The position numbers and the translations under genes were made by a program. The notes below the pieces were generated by a model. The model made no database searches. It had not been told where the DNA came from and was given only the letters and a program-made list of their open reading frames with translations. Positions 20,137 through 28,989 of a stretch of DNA of 64,000 nucleotides are shown here, one piece after another. This DNA comes from Lachnospiraceae bacterium (GTDB taxonomy: Bacteria > Bacillota > Clostridia > Lachnospirales > Lachnospiraceae), in NCBI GenBank assembly GCA_021770785.1, contig JAETQH010000010.1, positions 1 to 64,000 on the forward strand. Direction: 5' to 3'. The first letter of the stretch is position 1; each line of letters starts with the position of its first letter.

Positions 20137-21088
20137 CGTAGTTGCATTAGGGGAGTTGCTGGTTGATTTTATTCAAACCGGCAGCAGTCAGAATGGAAAT
20201 CCAGTGTTTGAGGCAAATCCGGGCGGTGCGCCCTGCAATGTGCTTGCGATGCTAGCGAAGCTTGGCTATCAGACAGCTTTTATCGGTAAAGTGGGAGAAG
20301 ATTCTTTCGGAAGGATGCTGGGAAAAACGATCCGGGAAACAGGGATTTCTTCGGAGGGTCTGGTTTATGACAGGAATGTAAATACGACGTTGGCTTTTGT
20401 TCATCCGCTGGCAGGCGGTGACAGGGATTTCTCGTTTTATAGAAATCCGGGGGCAGACATTATGCTGACAGAATATGAAGTCAGTAAAGAACTCATAGAG
20501 GGGTGCAGAATCTTTCATTTTGGCTCCCTTTCGCTTACAAATGAACCGGCAGAAACAGCAACAAAGAGGGCTGTCTCTTTTGCGAAAGAAGCAGGGAAAA
20601 TAATTTCCTTTGATCCGAACTACAGAGAGCCGTTATGGGAAAGGGAAGAACAGGCGAAAGAGGCTGTCTGGTATGGGATTGGAGAATGTGATGTTTTAAA
20701 GATTGCAGATAATGAAATAAAATGGCTGACGGGATTGGAAAGCTATGAGGAAGGTGTGCAGGAGATTAAAGCACGGTCAGGGGCAAAGCTTATCAATGTG
20801 ACTCTGGGCAGCCGGGGAAGCCTTGCATACTATCTGGATAAGAAAGTCTGCGGGAAACCATTTTTAAGTGACAGGACAGTAGATACCACAGGCGCAGGCG
20901 ATACATTTTGTGCAGGGGTATTGAGTTTTGCTCTGGAGCGTGGCCTTGATAATCTGGCACAGCCGGATTTGGAGGAAATGCTGTTATTTGCAAATGCGGC
21001 AGCTTCTATTGTTACAACCCGTAAAGGGGCGTTACGTTCCATGCCGGACAGGGGAGAAATAGAGAGTCTGATTTGTTATTTTTCTTGA
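20129..21088 (+). CDS. PfkB-family fructokinase
   Basis: A 319-aa carbohydrate kinase that likely phosphorylates the fructose made by the upstream dehydrogenase. It has the N-terminal signature ALGELLVDF, the substrate loop NPGGAPCNVLAMLAKLG, and the C-terminal anion hole and catalytic base DTTGAGDTFCAGVLSF. ATG 20129 follows AAGGAG (20113-20118) by 10 nt; a GTG at 20120 is an alternative. Overlap with the transporter implies translational coupling. Confidence 0.9.
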   Translation: MYDVVALGELLVDFIQTGSSQNGNPVFEANPGGAPCNVLAMLAKLGYQTAFIGKVGEDSFGRMLGKTIRETGISSEGLVYDRNVNTTLAFVHPLAGGDRDFSFYRNPGADIMLTEYEVSKELIEGCRIFHFGSLSLTNEPAETATKRAVSFAKEAGKIISFDPNYREPLWEREEQAKEAVWYGIGECDVLKIADNEIKWLTGLESYEEGVQEIKARSGAKLINVTLGSRGSLAYYLDKKVCGKPFLSDRTVDTTGAGDTFCAGVLSFALERGLDNLAQPDLEEMLLFANAAASIVTTRKGALRSMPDRGEIESLICYFS

Positions 21089-21113
21089 CAAATAATTTGC
21101 CATAGCTTATGCT
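21085..21113 (+). promoter_or_regulatory. Promoter of the thiamine thiazole operon
   Basis: TTGACA (21085-21090), 17 bp, TATGCT (21108-21113). The -35 box overlaps the stop codon of the fructokinase gene, so the leader RNA would start near 21120. Confidence 0.6.
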
Positions 21114-21170
21114 AAATAACGTAAATCGGAAACGGTTTTTTAATTTCAGAACGGACGTGAGAGTGAACAT

Positions 21171-21327
21171 AAGAGTTCATGAAGGGGTACACCACCGCGG
21201 GTGTATTTCTTTGTGAACTCTTTTTTCTATGGGTAGGAAAGAGCCTGTTGCATTAACGTGTAAAAGAGATGACTTCCCCATAGAGAAAAAACGTTTTGCG
21301 TGAGCTGCCCACGGATTCATGTGGGAA
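21171..21327 (+). promoter_or_regulatory. Structured leader with terminator and competing helix upstream of thiS
   Basis: A continuous helix of about 23 bp with several G-U pairs (21171-21193 with 21200-21222, 6-nt loop) ends in a run of six T, making a full intrinsic terminator inside the leader. The T-tract plus CTATGGG (21221-21233) can instead pair with CCCATAG-AG-AAAA (21277-21289). A small hairpin CCCAC/GTGGG (21308-21325) lies just before the ribosome site. The sequence lacks the TPP riboswitch consensus. This could be an attenuator or an uncharacterised thiS-associated RNA; simple termination of the upstream operon is the alternative. Confidence 0.55.
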
Positions 21328-21351
21328 ATTTTAAGGAGGCGAAAAAGAAGG

Positions 21352-21558
21352 ATGAAACTGACGGTAAACGGAAAAGAAAGAACGTTAGAAAAGGAAATGA
21401 CCTTGCAGGAGTTTCTGATTTCCGAACAATATCAGCCCCATCAGGTGGCGGTAGAGCGGAACGAGGCTATTGTGGCAAAAGAGGCATACGAAACCACAAA
21501 GCTAGAGCAGGGGGACATTTTGGAAATATTGACCTTTATGGGCGGCGGCTGCAGATAA
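21352..21558 (+). CDS. thiS: Sulfur carrier protein ThiS
   Basis: A 68-aa ubiquitin-like sulfur carrier for thiazole synthesis. The start MKLTVNGKERTL and the core NEAIVAKEAYETTKLEQGDILEI are typical. The chain ends FMGGGCR, so two residues follow the usual terminal Gly-Gly that must be adenylated. AAGGAGG (21333-21339) is 12 nt upstream. First gene of the thi operon. No thiF is seen in the window. Confidence 0.92.
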   Translation: MKLTVNGKERTLEKEMTLQEFLISEQYQPHQVAVERNEAIVAKEAYETTKLEQGDILEILTFMGGGCR

Positions 21559-21654
21559 ACTTCCCATGAGAGCGTGACATTTCCGACGTGTCGGGGAAGC
21601 ACCCCGATAGAACATACAGACCTATAAAAGGATAGAAGAAAAGAGGAAAAAGCA
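21559..21654 (+). promoter_or_regulatory. thiS-thiG spacer with hairpin
   Basis: The 96-bp spacer contains TCGGGG-aagca-CCCCGA (about 21594-21610) and no T-run. It may be an RNA processing or stability element. Nothing else is recognised. Confidence 0.3.
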
Positions 21655-22434
21655 ATGAGTGAAAACAGAAAAGACAGTTGGAATTTAGGGGGACATGAAT
21701 TTACCTCACGTTTTATATTAGGCTCGGGGAAATATTCTATAGAGCTGATTGATGCGGCGGTAAGGGAGGCGGGAGCGCAGATTGTTACCTTAGCCCTGCG
21801 CCGTGCCAATGAGGGAGGCGTTGCCAATATTTTAGATTACATTCCGGAGGGAGTGACTCTGCTTCCCAATACCTCCGGGGCGAGAAATGCCGATGAGGCG
21901 GTGCGGATTGCCAGACTTTCCAGAGAAATCTGCCATAGCGACTTTGTGAAAATTGAAGTGATTCATGACTCAAAATATCTGCTGCCGGACAATTATGAGA
22001 CGGTGAAAGCGGTGGAAATTCTGGCAAAGGAAGGCTTTGTGGTAATGCCCTACATGTATCCGGATTTGAATGCGGCAAGGGATATGGCAAATGCGGGGGC
22101 AGCCTGCATTATGCCATTGGCATCGCCTATCGGCTCTAATAAAGGTGTCTGTACAAAAGAATTTATTCAGATTTTAATCGACGAAATGGATCTTCCGGTT
22201 ATCGTGGACGCAGGAATTGGCAGACCTTCCCAGGCGTGCGAGGTGATGGAAATGGGAGCGGCGGCAGTGATGGCAAATACCGGAATTGCCACGGCAGGAG
22301 ATATCCCCATGATGGCTGCGGCGTTTCGCCGGGGAATCGAAGCCGGAAGAGGGGCGTATTTGGCAGGGCTTGGCAGAGTAAGGGAAAAAGGCGCCAGCGC
22401 CTCATCCCCACTGACAGGATTTTTGCATGAATAA
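21655..22434 (+). CDS. thiG: Thiazole synthase ThiG
   Basis: TIM-barrel enzyme that joins deoxyxylulose phosphate, ThiS-thiocarboxylate sulfur and dehydroglycine into the thiazole phosphate. At 259 aa it is full length. It shows [10 protein letters not shown], the lysine-bearing FVKIEVI segment, and the phosphate-binding [16 protein letters not shown] followed by NTGIATAGD. It is preceded by AAAGAGG. Lies between thiS and thiH. Confidence 0.96.
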   Translation: MSENRKDSWNLGGHEFTSRFILGSGKYSIELIDAAVREAGAQIVTLALRRANEGGVANILDYIPEGVTLLPNTSGARNADEAVRIARLSREICHSDFVKIEVIHDSKYLLPDNYETVKAVEILAKEGFVVMPYMYPDLNAARDMANAGAACIMPLASPIGSNKGVCTKEFIQILIDEMDLPVIVDAGIGRPSQACEVMEMGAAAVMANTGIATAGDIPMMAAAFRRGIEAGRGAYLAGLGRVREKGASASSPLTGFLHE

Positions 22435-22518
22435 AATGATAAAAGTCAATGCAACAAAAACGGAGAGAATGCAGAAACAAAAATTTTGCAGCCGGGGAAG
22501 GAGAAAACAGATAGAGGC

Positions 22519-23736
22519 ATGAGTAAAGAGGAACATATCAACGAAAGTATTTTAAGTGATGAAATAAAGGAACACCAGAAGGAGGCGCGTATCGACCATA
22601 TGGCGTACCTGCCGGATATGGAGGTGTTAGAGTCGGATGTGGCGGAGCGTGTCGTTTCTGCCATGGAACAGTACAATTATGAAACATATACGGCAGCGGA
22701 CGTGTTTGCCGCTCTGAATAAGGAAAACCGCACACCGGAGGATTTCGGGGCGCTGCTGTCCCCGGCGGCAATGCCCTATTTAGAGGAAATGGCGCAGGCG
22801 GCAAAGCGGGAGAAGGAGAAGCATTTCGGAAACTCTATTTGCTTTTTTACCCCGCTTTATATTGCCAATTATTGTGAAAATTACTGCATTTACTGCGGTT
22901 TTAACTGCCACAATAAGATAAAGAGGGCAAAATTAAATGCGGAGGAAATCGAAGCGGAGATGGCGGAAATCGCAAAAAGCGGATTGCAGGAAATCCTGAT
23001 TTTGACCGGGGAGAGCAAAAAAATGTCCGATGTTGCCTATATCGGGGAAGCCTGTAAAATTGCAAGGAAATATTTTAAGGTGGTAGGTTTAGAGGTTTAT
23101 CCCATGAATTCTGACGAATATGCCTATCTCCACCGGTGCGGTGCGGATTATGTGACGGTATTTCAGGAAACCTATCATTCCGATAAATATGAAACTTTGC
23201 ACTTAGCGGGGCATAAGCGGATTTTCCCCTATCGTCTCAATGCCCAGGAGCGGGCGTTAAAGGGCGGCATGAGGGGGGTAGGGTTTGCGGCGCTGTTAGG
23301 GCTTGACGATTTCAGGAAAGACGCCTTTGCCACGGGAATGCACGCCTATTTGTTACAACGCAAATATCCCCATGCGGAAATTGCTTTTTCCTGTCCGAGG
23401 CTGCGCCCTATTATCAATAATGATAAAATTAATCCCATGGATGTCCATGAGGCACAACTGCTCCAGGTAGTGACGGCATACCGCCTTTTCATGCCTTATG
23501 CCAGTATTACCGTTTCCACCAGAGAATGTGCCAGAGTCAGGGATAACCTTATGAAAATTGCTGCCACCAAAATTTCCGCAGGGGTCAGCACCGGAATCGG
23601 CAGTCACGCTAAGGACGTGGAGGATAAGGGAGACGAACAGTTTGAGATATCTGACGGACGGACGGTGACGGAGGTTTATCAGGCGTTGGAGAATCTTGGT
23701 CTGCAGCCCGTTATGAAGGATTACATTTATGTGTGA
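22519..23736 (+). CDS. thiH: 2-iminoacetate synthase ThiH (radical SAM)
   Basis: Radical SAM enzyme cleaving tyrosine to dehydroglycine and p-cresol for thiazole formation. The Fe4S4 site is CENYCIYCGF (CxxxCxxC) at about residues 120-128. The C-terminal region ISAGVSTGIGSH matches the family. ATG 22519 (MSKEEHINES) is chosen, giving 405 aa; its ribosome site is weak, and a TTG at 22486 near a GGAAGGAG is an alternative. It overlaps thiE by 8 nt. Confidence 0.94.
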   Translation: MSKEEHINESILSDEIKEHQKEARIDHMAYLPDMEVLESDVAERVVSAMEQYNYETYTAADVFAALNKENRTPEDFGALLSPAAMPYLEEMAQAAKREKEKHFGNSICFFTPLYIANYCENYCIYCGFNCHNKIKRAKLNAEEIEAEMAEIAKSGLQEILILTGESKKMSDVAYIGEACKIARKYFKVVGLEVYPMNSDEYAYLHRCGADYVTVFQETYHSDKYETLHLAGHKRIFPYRLNAQERALKGGMRGVGFAALLGLDDFRKDAFATGMHAYLLQRKYPHAEIAFSCPRLRPIINNDKINPMDVHEAQLLQVVTAYRLFMPYASITVSTRECARVRDNLMKIAATKISAGVSTGIGSHAKDVEDKGDEQFEISDGRTVTEVYQALENLGLQPVMKDYIYV

Positions 23737-24316
23737 AATTATGACAAACAATCAGATGATCGCAGTAACCAGCCGGAAACTCTGTACCCGCCCTTTTTTG
23801 GAACAAACGGAAAGAGCTGCAAAGCGGCATCCGAAGGCAATTATGCTGCGGGAAAAGGATTTGCCGGAGGAAACCTATGAAGGACTGGCGGAGGAGGTAT
23901 TTACATTATGCCGGAAATACGGTATAGAACTTATCATACATAACTTTCCTGCCGTTGCAGAAAGGCTTGGTGTAAAGACGCTTCATCTGCCCCTTGCGGA
24001 ACTACGAAAATTTCAGGAGGAAAAGAGAGTGGGGGAACAGGGCATGAAACTCGGCTGCTCCGTCCATTCTCCATCGGAGGCGAGGGAAGCGCAGCAGCTT
24101 GGCGCCGCCTACCTGACTGCCGGACATATCTATGCAACCTCCTGTAAGCCCGGCATTCCCCCCAGAGGGCTGGATTTCTTAAGAGAAGTCTGTCAGTCGG
24201 TAATCATTCCGGTTTATGCCATCGGCGGCATAGGGCTAGAGGACGGACGCTTAGAGGAAGTGATGGCAGCCGGGGCAAAGGGGGCCTGTATCATGTCAGA
24301 TTTTATGAGAGTATAA
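23729..24316 (+). CDS. thiE: Thiamine phosphate synthase ThiE
   Basis: Couples the thiazole and pyrimidine phosphates to thiamine phosphate. It is 195 aa with the expected (beta/alpha)8 signature pieces: AVTSRKLC, the IMLREKDL motif, GCSVHSPSEA, AGHIYATSCKPGIPPRG and the phosphate loop YAIGGIGLE. ATG 23729 overlaps the thiH stop (ATGTGTGA), so translation is probably coupled. It ends the operon; thiC and thiD are not in the window. Confidence 0.92.
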   Translation: MCEIMTNNQMIAVTSRKLCTRPFLEQTERAAKRHPKAIMLREKDLPEETYEGLAEEVFTLCRKYGIELIIHNFPAVAERLGVKTLHLPLAELRKFQEEKRVGEQGMKLGCSVHSPSEAREAQQLGAAYLTAGHIYATSCKPGIPPRGLDFLREVCQSVIIPVYAIGGIGLEDGRLEEVMAAGAKGACIMSDFMRV

Positions 24317-24416
24317 AGTTGCTTCGGGTGTCAAAAGGAGGAAAATCAAGGATAAAGTTTCCCACTGCCTGCACTTAAAAGTCCGCAAAAATTTGCAAAA
24401 ATTCCGCCTTCCTGCA

Positions 24417-24445
24417 TTGCGCCGACCGCAATAATCTGCTATACT
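24417..24445 (+). promoter_or_regulatory. Promoter of the min operon
   Basis: TTGCGC (24417-24422), 17 bp, TATACT (24440-24445), 29 bp before minC. Confidence 0.6.
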
Positions 24446-24473
24446 TAATCGGATAGTAAATTGGAGGAGCGAT

Positions 24474-25172
24474 ATGTCACAGGCAGTTATTATAAAAAGT
24501 AATAAGTTTGGAATCCACCTTATTTTAGACAAGGATATGGCATTCCAGTCGCTTTTGAAGGCAATCATCGAAAAATTTAAGGAATCTGAAAAATTTTTCA
24601 AAGGTGCAAAGTTAGCGATTTCCTTTGAGGGACGGCAGCTGACCCCGGAACAGGAAACCGCGATTGTGGACGCCGTCACAGCCAACACGTCCATTGAAAT
24701 ACTCTGCATTGTGGACAATAACCCGGAGCATGAAGAGTATATCAGGCAGCAGATAGAAGCCTGCCAGACGTCGGTGCAGCAGCCCTATGTGGACGGTGGA
24801 ACTCAGTTTTACCGGGGAACACTGCGTTCCGGACAGGTCATTGAGAGTGAAAACGGTATTGTGGTGGTGGGGGACGTGAATCCCGGCGCTACCGTGTCCG
24901 CCTATGGCAGCATTGTGATTTTAGGTGCTGTGAAGGGAAATGTATACGCAGGCATCGGCGGGGATGACAGTGCATTTATTGTGGCGCTGGATATGGACCC
25001 TATTCAGATTCGGATTGGAAATGTCATCGCCAAAAGCCCGGATAAGACCTTTGGAAGAAAAAGACGGCATAAGAAAGTAAAGGAAGCCGCTTCGAATCCC
25101 CAGATTGCATATACCAAAGAAGGAACCATTTGTATTGAGCCGTTGACAAAGGAATTATTAAGTGATATTTAA
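24474..25172 (+). CDS. minC: Septum site-determining protein MinC
   Basis: Inhibitor of FtsZ polymerisation near the poles, 232 aa. The C-terminal beta-helix domain that binds MinD is clear (YRGTLRSGQVIESENGIVV, then GDVNPGATVSAYGSIVILG and GNVYAGIGGD). The N-terminal FtsZ-inhibiting domain is less conserved, as usual. GGAGG precedes the ATG. It heads a minC-minD-minE operon with spacers of 21 and 12 bp. Confidence 0.95.
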   Translation: MSQAVIIKSNKFGIHLILDKDMAFQSLLKAIIEKFKESEKFFKGAKLAISFEGRQLTPEQETAIVDAVTANTSIEILCIVDNNPEHEEYIRQQIEACQTSVQQPYVDGGTQFYRGTLRSGQVIESENGIVVVGDVNPGATVSAYGSIVILGAVKGNVYAGIGGDDSAFIVALDMDPIQIRIGNVIAKSPDKTFGRKRRHKKVKEAASNPQIAYTKEGTICIEPLTKELLSDI

Positions 25173-25193
25173 CAGCAGGAGGAATGAAAAAAC

Positions 25194-25985
25194 ATGAGTG
25201 AAGTAATCGTAATTACGTCTGGAAAAGGCGGAGTTGGTAAGACCACCACAACCGCAAACGTGGGAACAGGTTTAGCGCAGCTGAACAAAAAAGTGGTATT
25301 GATTGACACGGATATCGGACTGCGTAACTTAGACGTAGTTATGGGATTGGAAAACAGGATTGTTTATAACCTGGTGGATGTGGTAGAGGGAAACTGCCGT
25401 ATCAAACAGGCATTGATTAAAGATAAGAAATATTCTGAGTTATATCTTTTGCCTTCTGCCCAGACCAGAGATAAAACATCAGTGACACCGGAGCAGATGC
25501 GGGCGTTGATTGAGGAGCTGAGACAGGAATTTGACTACATATTGTTAGACTGCCCGGCCGGAATCGAGCAGGGCTTTAAGAATGCCATTGCAGGAGCGGA
25601 CCGTGCGCTGGTTATCACCACACCGGAGGTTTCCGCCATCCGTGACGCAGACCGTATCATTGGGCTGTTAGAGGCAAATGAGTTAAAACAGATAGATTTG
25701 ATTGTCAACAGGCTTCGTATGGACATGGTAAAACGGGGCGACATGATGAATGTTGCCGATGTCTGCGATATCCTTGCAGTGAATTTAATCGGGGCTGTGC
25801 CGGATGATGAGCATATCGTTATTTCCACCAATCAGGGTGAGCCGCTTGTGGGTTCCGATTGCCTTGCGGGAAAAGCATATGAGAATATCTGTCACCGTAT
25901 CTTAGGCGAGGAAGTCCCGTTTCTTGATTTAGAGGGAAAAGCAGGAGTGTTCTCCAAATTGAAAGATTTGTTCAAAAAAAATTAG
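25194..25985 (+). CDS. minD: Septum site-determining ATPase MinD
   Basis: Membrane-bound ParA-type ATPase that recruits MinC and cycles with MinE, 263 aa. The deviant Walker A KGGVGKTTTTANVG is near the N-terminus, with switch DTDIGLRNLD and Walker B DYILLDCPAGIE. A C-terminal amphipathic helix (FSKLKDLFKKN) would bind the membrane. AGGAGG lies before the ATG. Confidence 0.98.
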   Translation: MSEVIVITSGKGGVGKTTTTANVGTGLAQLNKKVVLIDTDIGLRNLDVVMGLENRIVYNLVDVVEGNCRIKQALIKDKKYSELYLLPSAQTRDKTSVTPEQMRALIEELRQEFDYILLDCPAGIEQGFKNAIAGADRALVITTPEVSAIRDADRIIGLLEANELKQIDLIVNRLRMDMVKRGDMMNVADVCDILAVNLIGAVPDDEHIVISTNQGEPLVGSDCLAGKAYENICHRILGEEVPFLDLEGKAGVFSKLKDLFKKN

Positions 25986-25997
25986 GAGGGGCGGCTC

Positions 25998-26270
25998 ATG
26001 GGATTGTTTGAACTATTTAAAAAGAAAAATTCCGGTGATGTGGCAAAAGACCGTTTAAAGCTTTTGCTGGTGTCGGACCGGGCAAACTGCTCTCCGGAAA
26101 TGATGGAACAGATTAAAAACGAGATTATCCAGGTGATTTCCAAATATATGGACATTGATACCGAGGGTCTGGACATCCAGATTACCCAGACGGAATCAGA
26201 GAGCAGCAACGGAACGGTTCCAGCGCTGTTTGCCAATATTCCGATTAAGGATATTCACCATGGGAAATAA
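25998..26270 (+). CDS. minE: Cell division topological specificity factor MinE
   Basis: Activator of MinD ATPase that makes the Min system oscillate, 90 aa. The N-terminal membrane helix (MGLFELFKKK), the anti-MinCD segment (DVAKDRLKLLLVSDR) and the C-terminal dimerisation domain (KYMDIDTEGLDIQI) are all visible. Presence of MinE implies an oscillating Min system rather than a DivIVA/MinJ type. Confidence 0.95.
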   Translation: MGLFELFKKKNSGDVAKDRLKLLLVSDRANCSPEMMEQIKNEIIQVISKYMDIDTEGLDIQITQTESESSNGTVPALFANIPIKDIHHGK

Positions 26271-26307
26271 GAAAAGAGTGTAATTATAAAAGAAAATAAA
26301 AGCAGAA

Positions 26308-26340
26308 AAAGATACCTTGTCTAAAAAAGGTATCTTTTTT
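26308..26340 (+). terminator. Terminator of the min operon
   Basis: An 11-bp stem, AAAGATACCTT (26308-26318) with its complement (26327-26337), followed by a T-run. Confidence 0.9.
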
Positions 26341-26518
26341 GTATGCATATTGACATCATTTCCATAAAATGATATGAATTATATGAAATAAAAAGGCACA
26401 AAGAGAGGAAAACAGCGTATTCTAAGAAAGAATACAATCATCCGTGCTGGTGGGTATATCAGCGGAAGATTGCCGGAGAATGCGAAACCGGATGACATGT
26501 GCGGAAAAGAGGGCAAGG

Positions 26519-27712
26519 ATGGGATATGATTTTGACAGGGTGATAGAGCGCAGGGGCAGCCTCTGCATTAAATATGATTTTGCAAAGGAGAGGGGCAGGG
26601 AGGAGGACGTCTTACCCCTCTGGGTGGCGGACATGGATTTTCAGACAGCGCCGGAGGTTTTAGAGCGGCTGCATGGGGTGGTTTCCCATGGAATTTTCGG
26701 TTACAGTGAGGGAAAAGACGCATATTTTAAGGCAGTTTCTGCGTGGTATCAGAAGCATTTCGGCTGGGAGACGGAAAGAAACTGGCTGGTAAAAACGCCG
26801 GGAGTTGTCTTTGCCATAGCTGCGGCAATCCGGGCTTTTACGAAGGAGGGGGAGGCGGTGCTGCTACAGCAGCCGGTCTACTATCCTTTTGCAGAAGCCA
26901 TCAGGGATAACCGCCGCCGGCTGGTGAACAATCCCCTGAAACTGACAGACGGCCATTATGAGATTGACTTTGAGGATTTTGAGGAAAAAATCATTGTAAA
27001 TGAGGTGAAATTGTTTCTTCTCTGTAGTCCCCACAATCCGGTAGGCAGGGTTTGGAAAAAGTGGGAGCTGGAAAGAATAGGGGAAATTTGCTTAAAACAC
27101 GGAGTGCCGGTGATCAGCGACGAAATCCACAGCGATTTTACTTATCCGGGGCATACCCATCTTGTATTTGCCTCTCTGAGAAAGGAATTTGCGGAAAATT
27201 GTATCATCTGCACGGCTCCCAGCAAAACCTTTAATCTGGCGGGCTTGCAGGTTTCCAATATCTTTATTCCCAATAAGGAACTGCGGCAGAGATTCCGGAA
27301 AGCTGTCACCCAGACAGGCTACAGCCAGGTGAATCTCATGGGGCTTGCGGCAACCCAGGCGGCTTATGAGACGGGGGAGGAATGGCTTGCGGAGCTGAAA
27401 GGCTATTTAGGGGGGAATCTGGAATTTGTGAGAACTTTTCTTGGGGAACGCCTTCCGGAAATTAAGCTGACAGAGCCGGAGGGAACCTATCTGCTGTGGC
27501 TGGATTTCAGGCAGCTTGGGCTGACAGAGGAAGAGCGGGAGGAACTGTTGGTAAAGAAAGCAAAGCTCTGGTTAGACAGCGGTGCAATCTTTGGCGCCGG
27601 AGGGGAAGGCTTTGAACGAATCAATATCGCCTGCCCGAAAAGTACGTTAAGGCAGGCGTTAGGGCAGCTTGAGGCGGCGGTGCGGGAACGACCTTTAGCT
27701 ATAGATAACTAA
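26519..27712 (+). CDS. PatB/MalY-type PLP-dependent C-S lyase or aminotransferase
   Basis: Fold-type I PLP enzyme, 397 aa, close to MalY/PatB, which act as cystathionine beta-lyases or aminotransferases. Visible are YDFDRVIERRGS at the start, WVADMDFQTAPEV, SPHNPVGRVWKKWEL, SDEIHSDF and the PLP lysine in APSKTFNLAG. ATG 26519 follows AGAGGG; upstream in-frame codons to 26444 lack family similarity. A 7-bp hairpin (26417-26435) sits upstream. Probably forms homocysteine from cystathionine; the exact substrate is not determined. Confidence 0.85.
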   Translation: MGYDFDRVIERRGSLCIKYDFAKERGREEDVLPLWVADMDFQTAPEVLERLHGVVSHGIFGYSEGKDAYFKAVSAWYQKHFGWETERNWLVKTPGVVFAIAAAIRAFTKEGEAVLLQQPVYYPFAEAIRDNRRRLVNNPLKLTDGHYEIDFEDFEEKIIVNEVKLFLLCSPHNPVGRVWKKWELERIGEICLKHGVPVISDEIHSDFTYPGHTHLVFASLRKEFAENCIICTAPSKTFNLAGLQVSNIFIPNKELRQRFRKAVTQTGYSQVNLMGLAATQAAYETGEEWLAELKGYLGGNLEFVRTFLGERLPEIKLTEPEGTYLLWLDFRQLGLTEEEREELLVKKAKLWLDSGAIFGAGGEGFERINIACPKSTLRQALGQLEAAVRERPLAIDN

Positions 27713-27736
27713 GATTACAGATAGCCAAAGGTTCCG
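27686..27736. terminator. Hairpin between convergent patB-like and xth genes
   Basis: GGAAC-g-ACCTTT and GCTAT pair with ATAGCC-AAAGGTTCC across 27686-27736 with small bulges. No strong T-run on either side. Confidence 0.4.
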
Positions 27737-27768
27737 CAGCATTTCAAAGAACTGAAAAGCAACGGTTT

Positions 27769-28524
27769 TTACAGCTTTAGCGTCAGCTCCACCGGACAGT
27801 GGTCAGATCCCATGACTGAGGTGTGGATTTTGGCATCCTGTAACTGGCTGTCTAATCGTTTGGAAGTAATAAAATAGTCAATCCGCCATCCGGCATTTTT
27901 TTCCCGTGCCTTAAAGCGGTAAGACCACCAGGAGTAAACCTGTTCTAAATCAGGGTAAAAGTAGCGGAAGGTGTCGGTAAATCCGTTTGCCAGAAGCTCC
28001 GTCATCTTTGCCCGTTCTTCATCGGAAAATCCGGCATTTTTGCGGTTGGTTTTCGGATTTTTCAAATCAATTTCTTCGTGGGCGACATTCAGATCCCCGC
28101 AGAGAATCACAGGCTTCTTTTCATCTAATTTTTTCAGATAAGCAAGAAAATCCTCTTCCCATTTCATGCGGTAAGGCAGCCTTGCCAGCTCATTCTGGGA
28201 GTTTGGCGTGTAGCAGGTCACCATGTAAAAATTCTCATATTCCAGGGTAATCACCCTGCCTTCTTTGTCATGCTCCTCCATGCCGATACCGTAAGCGGCG
28301 GAGAGAGGCTCTTTTCTGGTGAAAATGGCAGTGCCGGAGTAGCCCTTTTTTTCGGCATAATTCCAGTACTGGCAGTAACCGGGCAAGTCTAGGTCAATCT
28401 GCCCCTCCTGTAATTTAGACTCCTGAATACAGAAAATATCTGCATCCGCCTCCTTAAAAAAATCCATAAATCCCTTTTGCATACAAGCCCGCAGCCCGTT
28501 GACGTTCCAGGAAATCAGCTTCAT
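27769..28524 (-). CDS. xth: Exodeoxyribonuclease III
   Basis: AP endonuclease and 3' exonuclease of base-excision repair, 251 aa. Motifs of the exonuclease-endonuclease-phosphatase fold are present: SWNVNGLRA at the start, the catalytic IQESKLQ, the GDLNVAHEEIDL motif and the C-terminal GSDHCPVELTL. A clear AAAGGACAAT site precedes the start on the minus strand. Confidence 0.95.
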   Translation of the reverse strand: MKLISWNVNGLRACMQKGFMDFFKEADADIFCIQESKLQEGQIDLDLPGYCQYWNYAEKKGYSGTAIFTRKEPLSAAYGIGMEEHDKEGRVITLEYENFYMVTCYTPNSQNELARLPYRMKWEEDFLAYLKKLDEKKPVILCGDLNVAHEEIDLKNPKTNRKNAGFSDEERAKMTELLANGFTDTFRYFYPDLEQVYSWWSYRFKAREKNAGWRIDYFITSKRLDSQLQDAKIHTSVMGSDHCPVELTLKL

Positions 28525-28635
28525 AGTTTTATTGTCCTTTCTTATGAAATCAGATATAATAAAATTATTCCGTGCTTATTATAACGGCAAGCGGGAAAAG
28601 TTACAAGAACAATATCGGTTTTTGGAGGTGGTAAT

Positions 28636-28962
28636 ATGGCAATCTGGAATCCCTGGCATGGCTGCGTCAAAATCAGCCCCGGCTGCTACCACTGCTATGT
28701 ATACCGGCGGGATGCGGAATTTGGGAAGGATACGTCCAAGGTGAAAAAAACCGCGAAATTTGATTTGCCATTGCAGAAAAACCGGAAAAAAGAATATAAG
28801 CTCCAGCCGGAGGAAGAGCCGGTCTATACCTGCATGACTTCGGATTTTTTCATCAAAGATGCGGATAAGTGGCGGCAGACGTGCCCTTTTATTTTAAACA
28901 GACCGGGGCGCTTTTTAAAAAGGGAGAAAAGATATATCACATTGACAGGAAAAACCAGATGA
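28636..28962 (+). pseudogene. Truncated DUF5131 (phage Gp37/Gp68-like) protein
   Basis: The first ~75 residues (IWNPWHGCVKISPGCYHCYV, then EPVYTCMTSDFFIKDADKWR) match the start of DUF5131 proteins, which are usually about 240 aa. After residue ~76 the sequence becomes unrelated and basic, and the frame ends at 108 codons. A GGAGG precedes ATG 28636, so the 5' end is intact and the gene was cut by deletion. The remaining N-terminal cysteines suggest a metal-binding protein, but function is unknown. Confidence 0.6.
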
Positions 28963-28989
28963 TACAGGCACAGAAAGCAGGAGTCAATT

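Noticed and set aside
21114-21351. TPP riboswitch upstream of thiS
   Set aside because: The expected CTGAGA, ACCTGA and GATAATGCC-type blocks are not present, although the operon is for thiamine.
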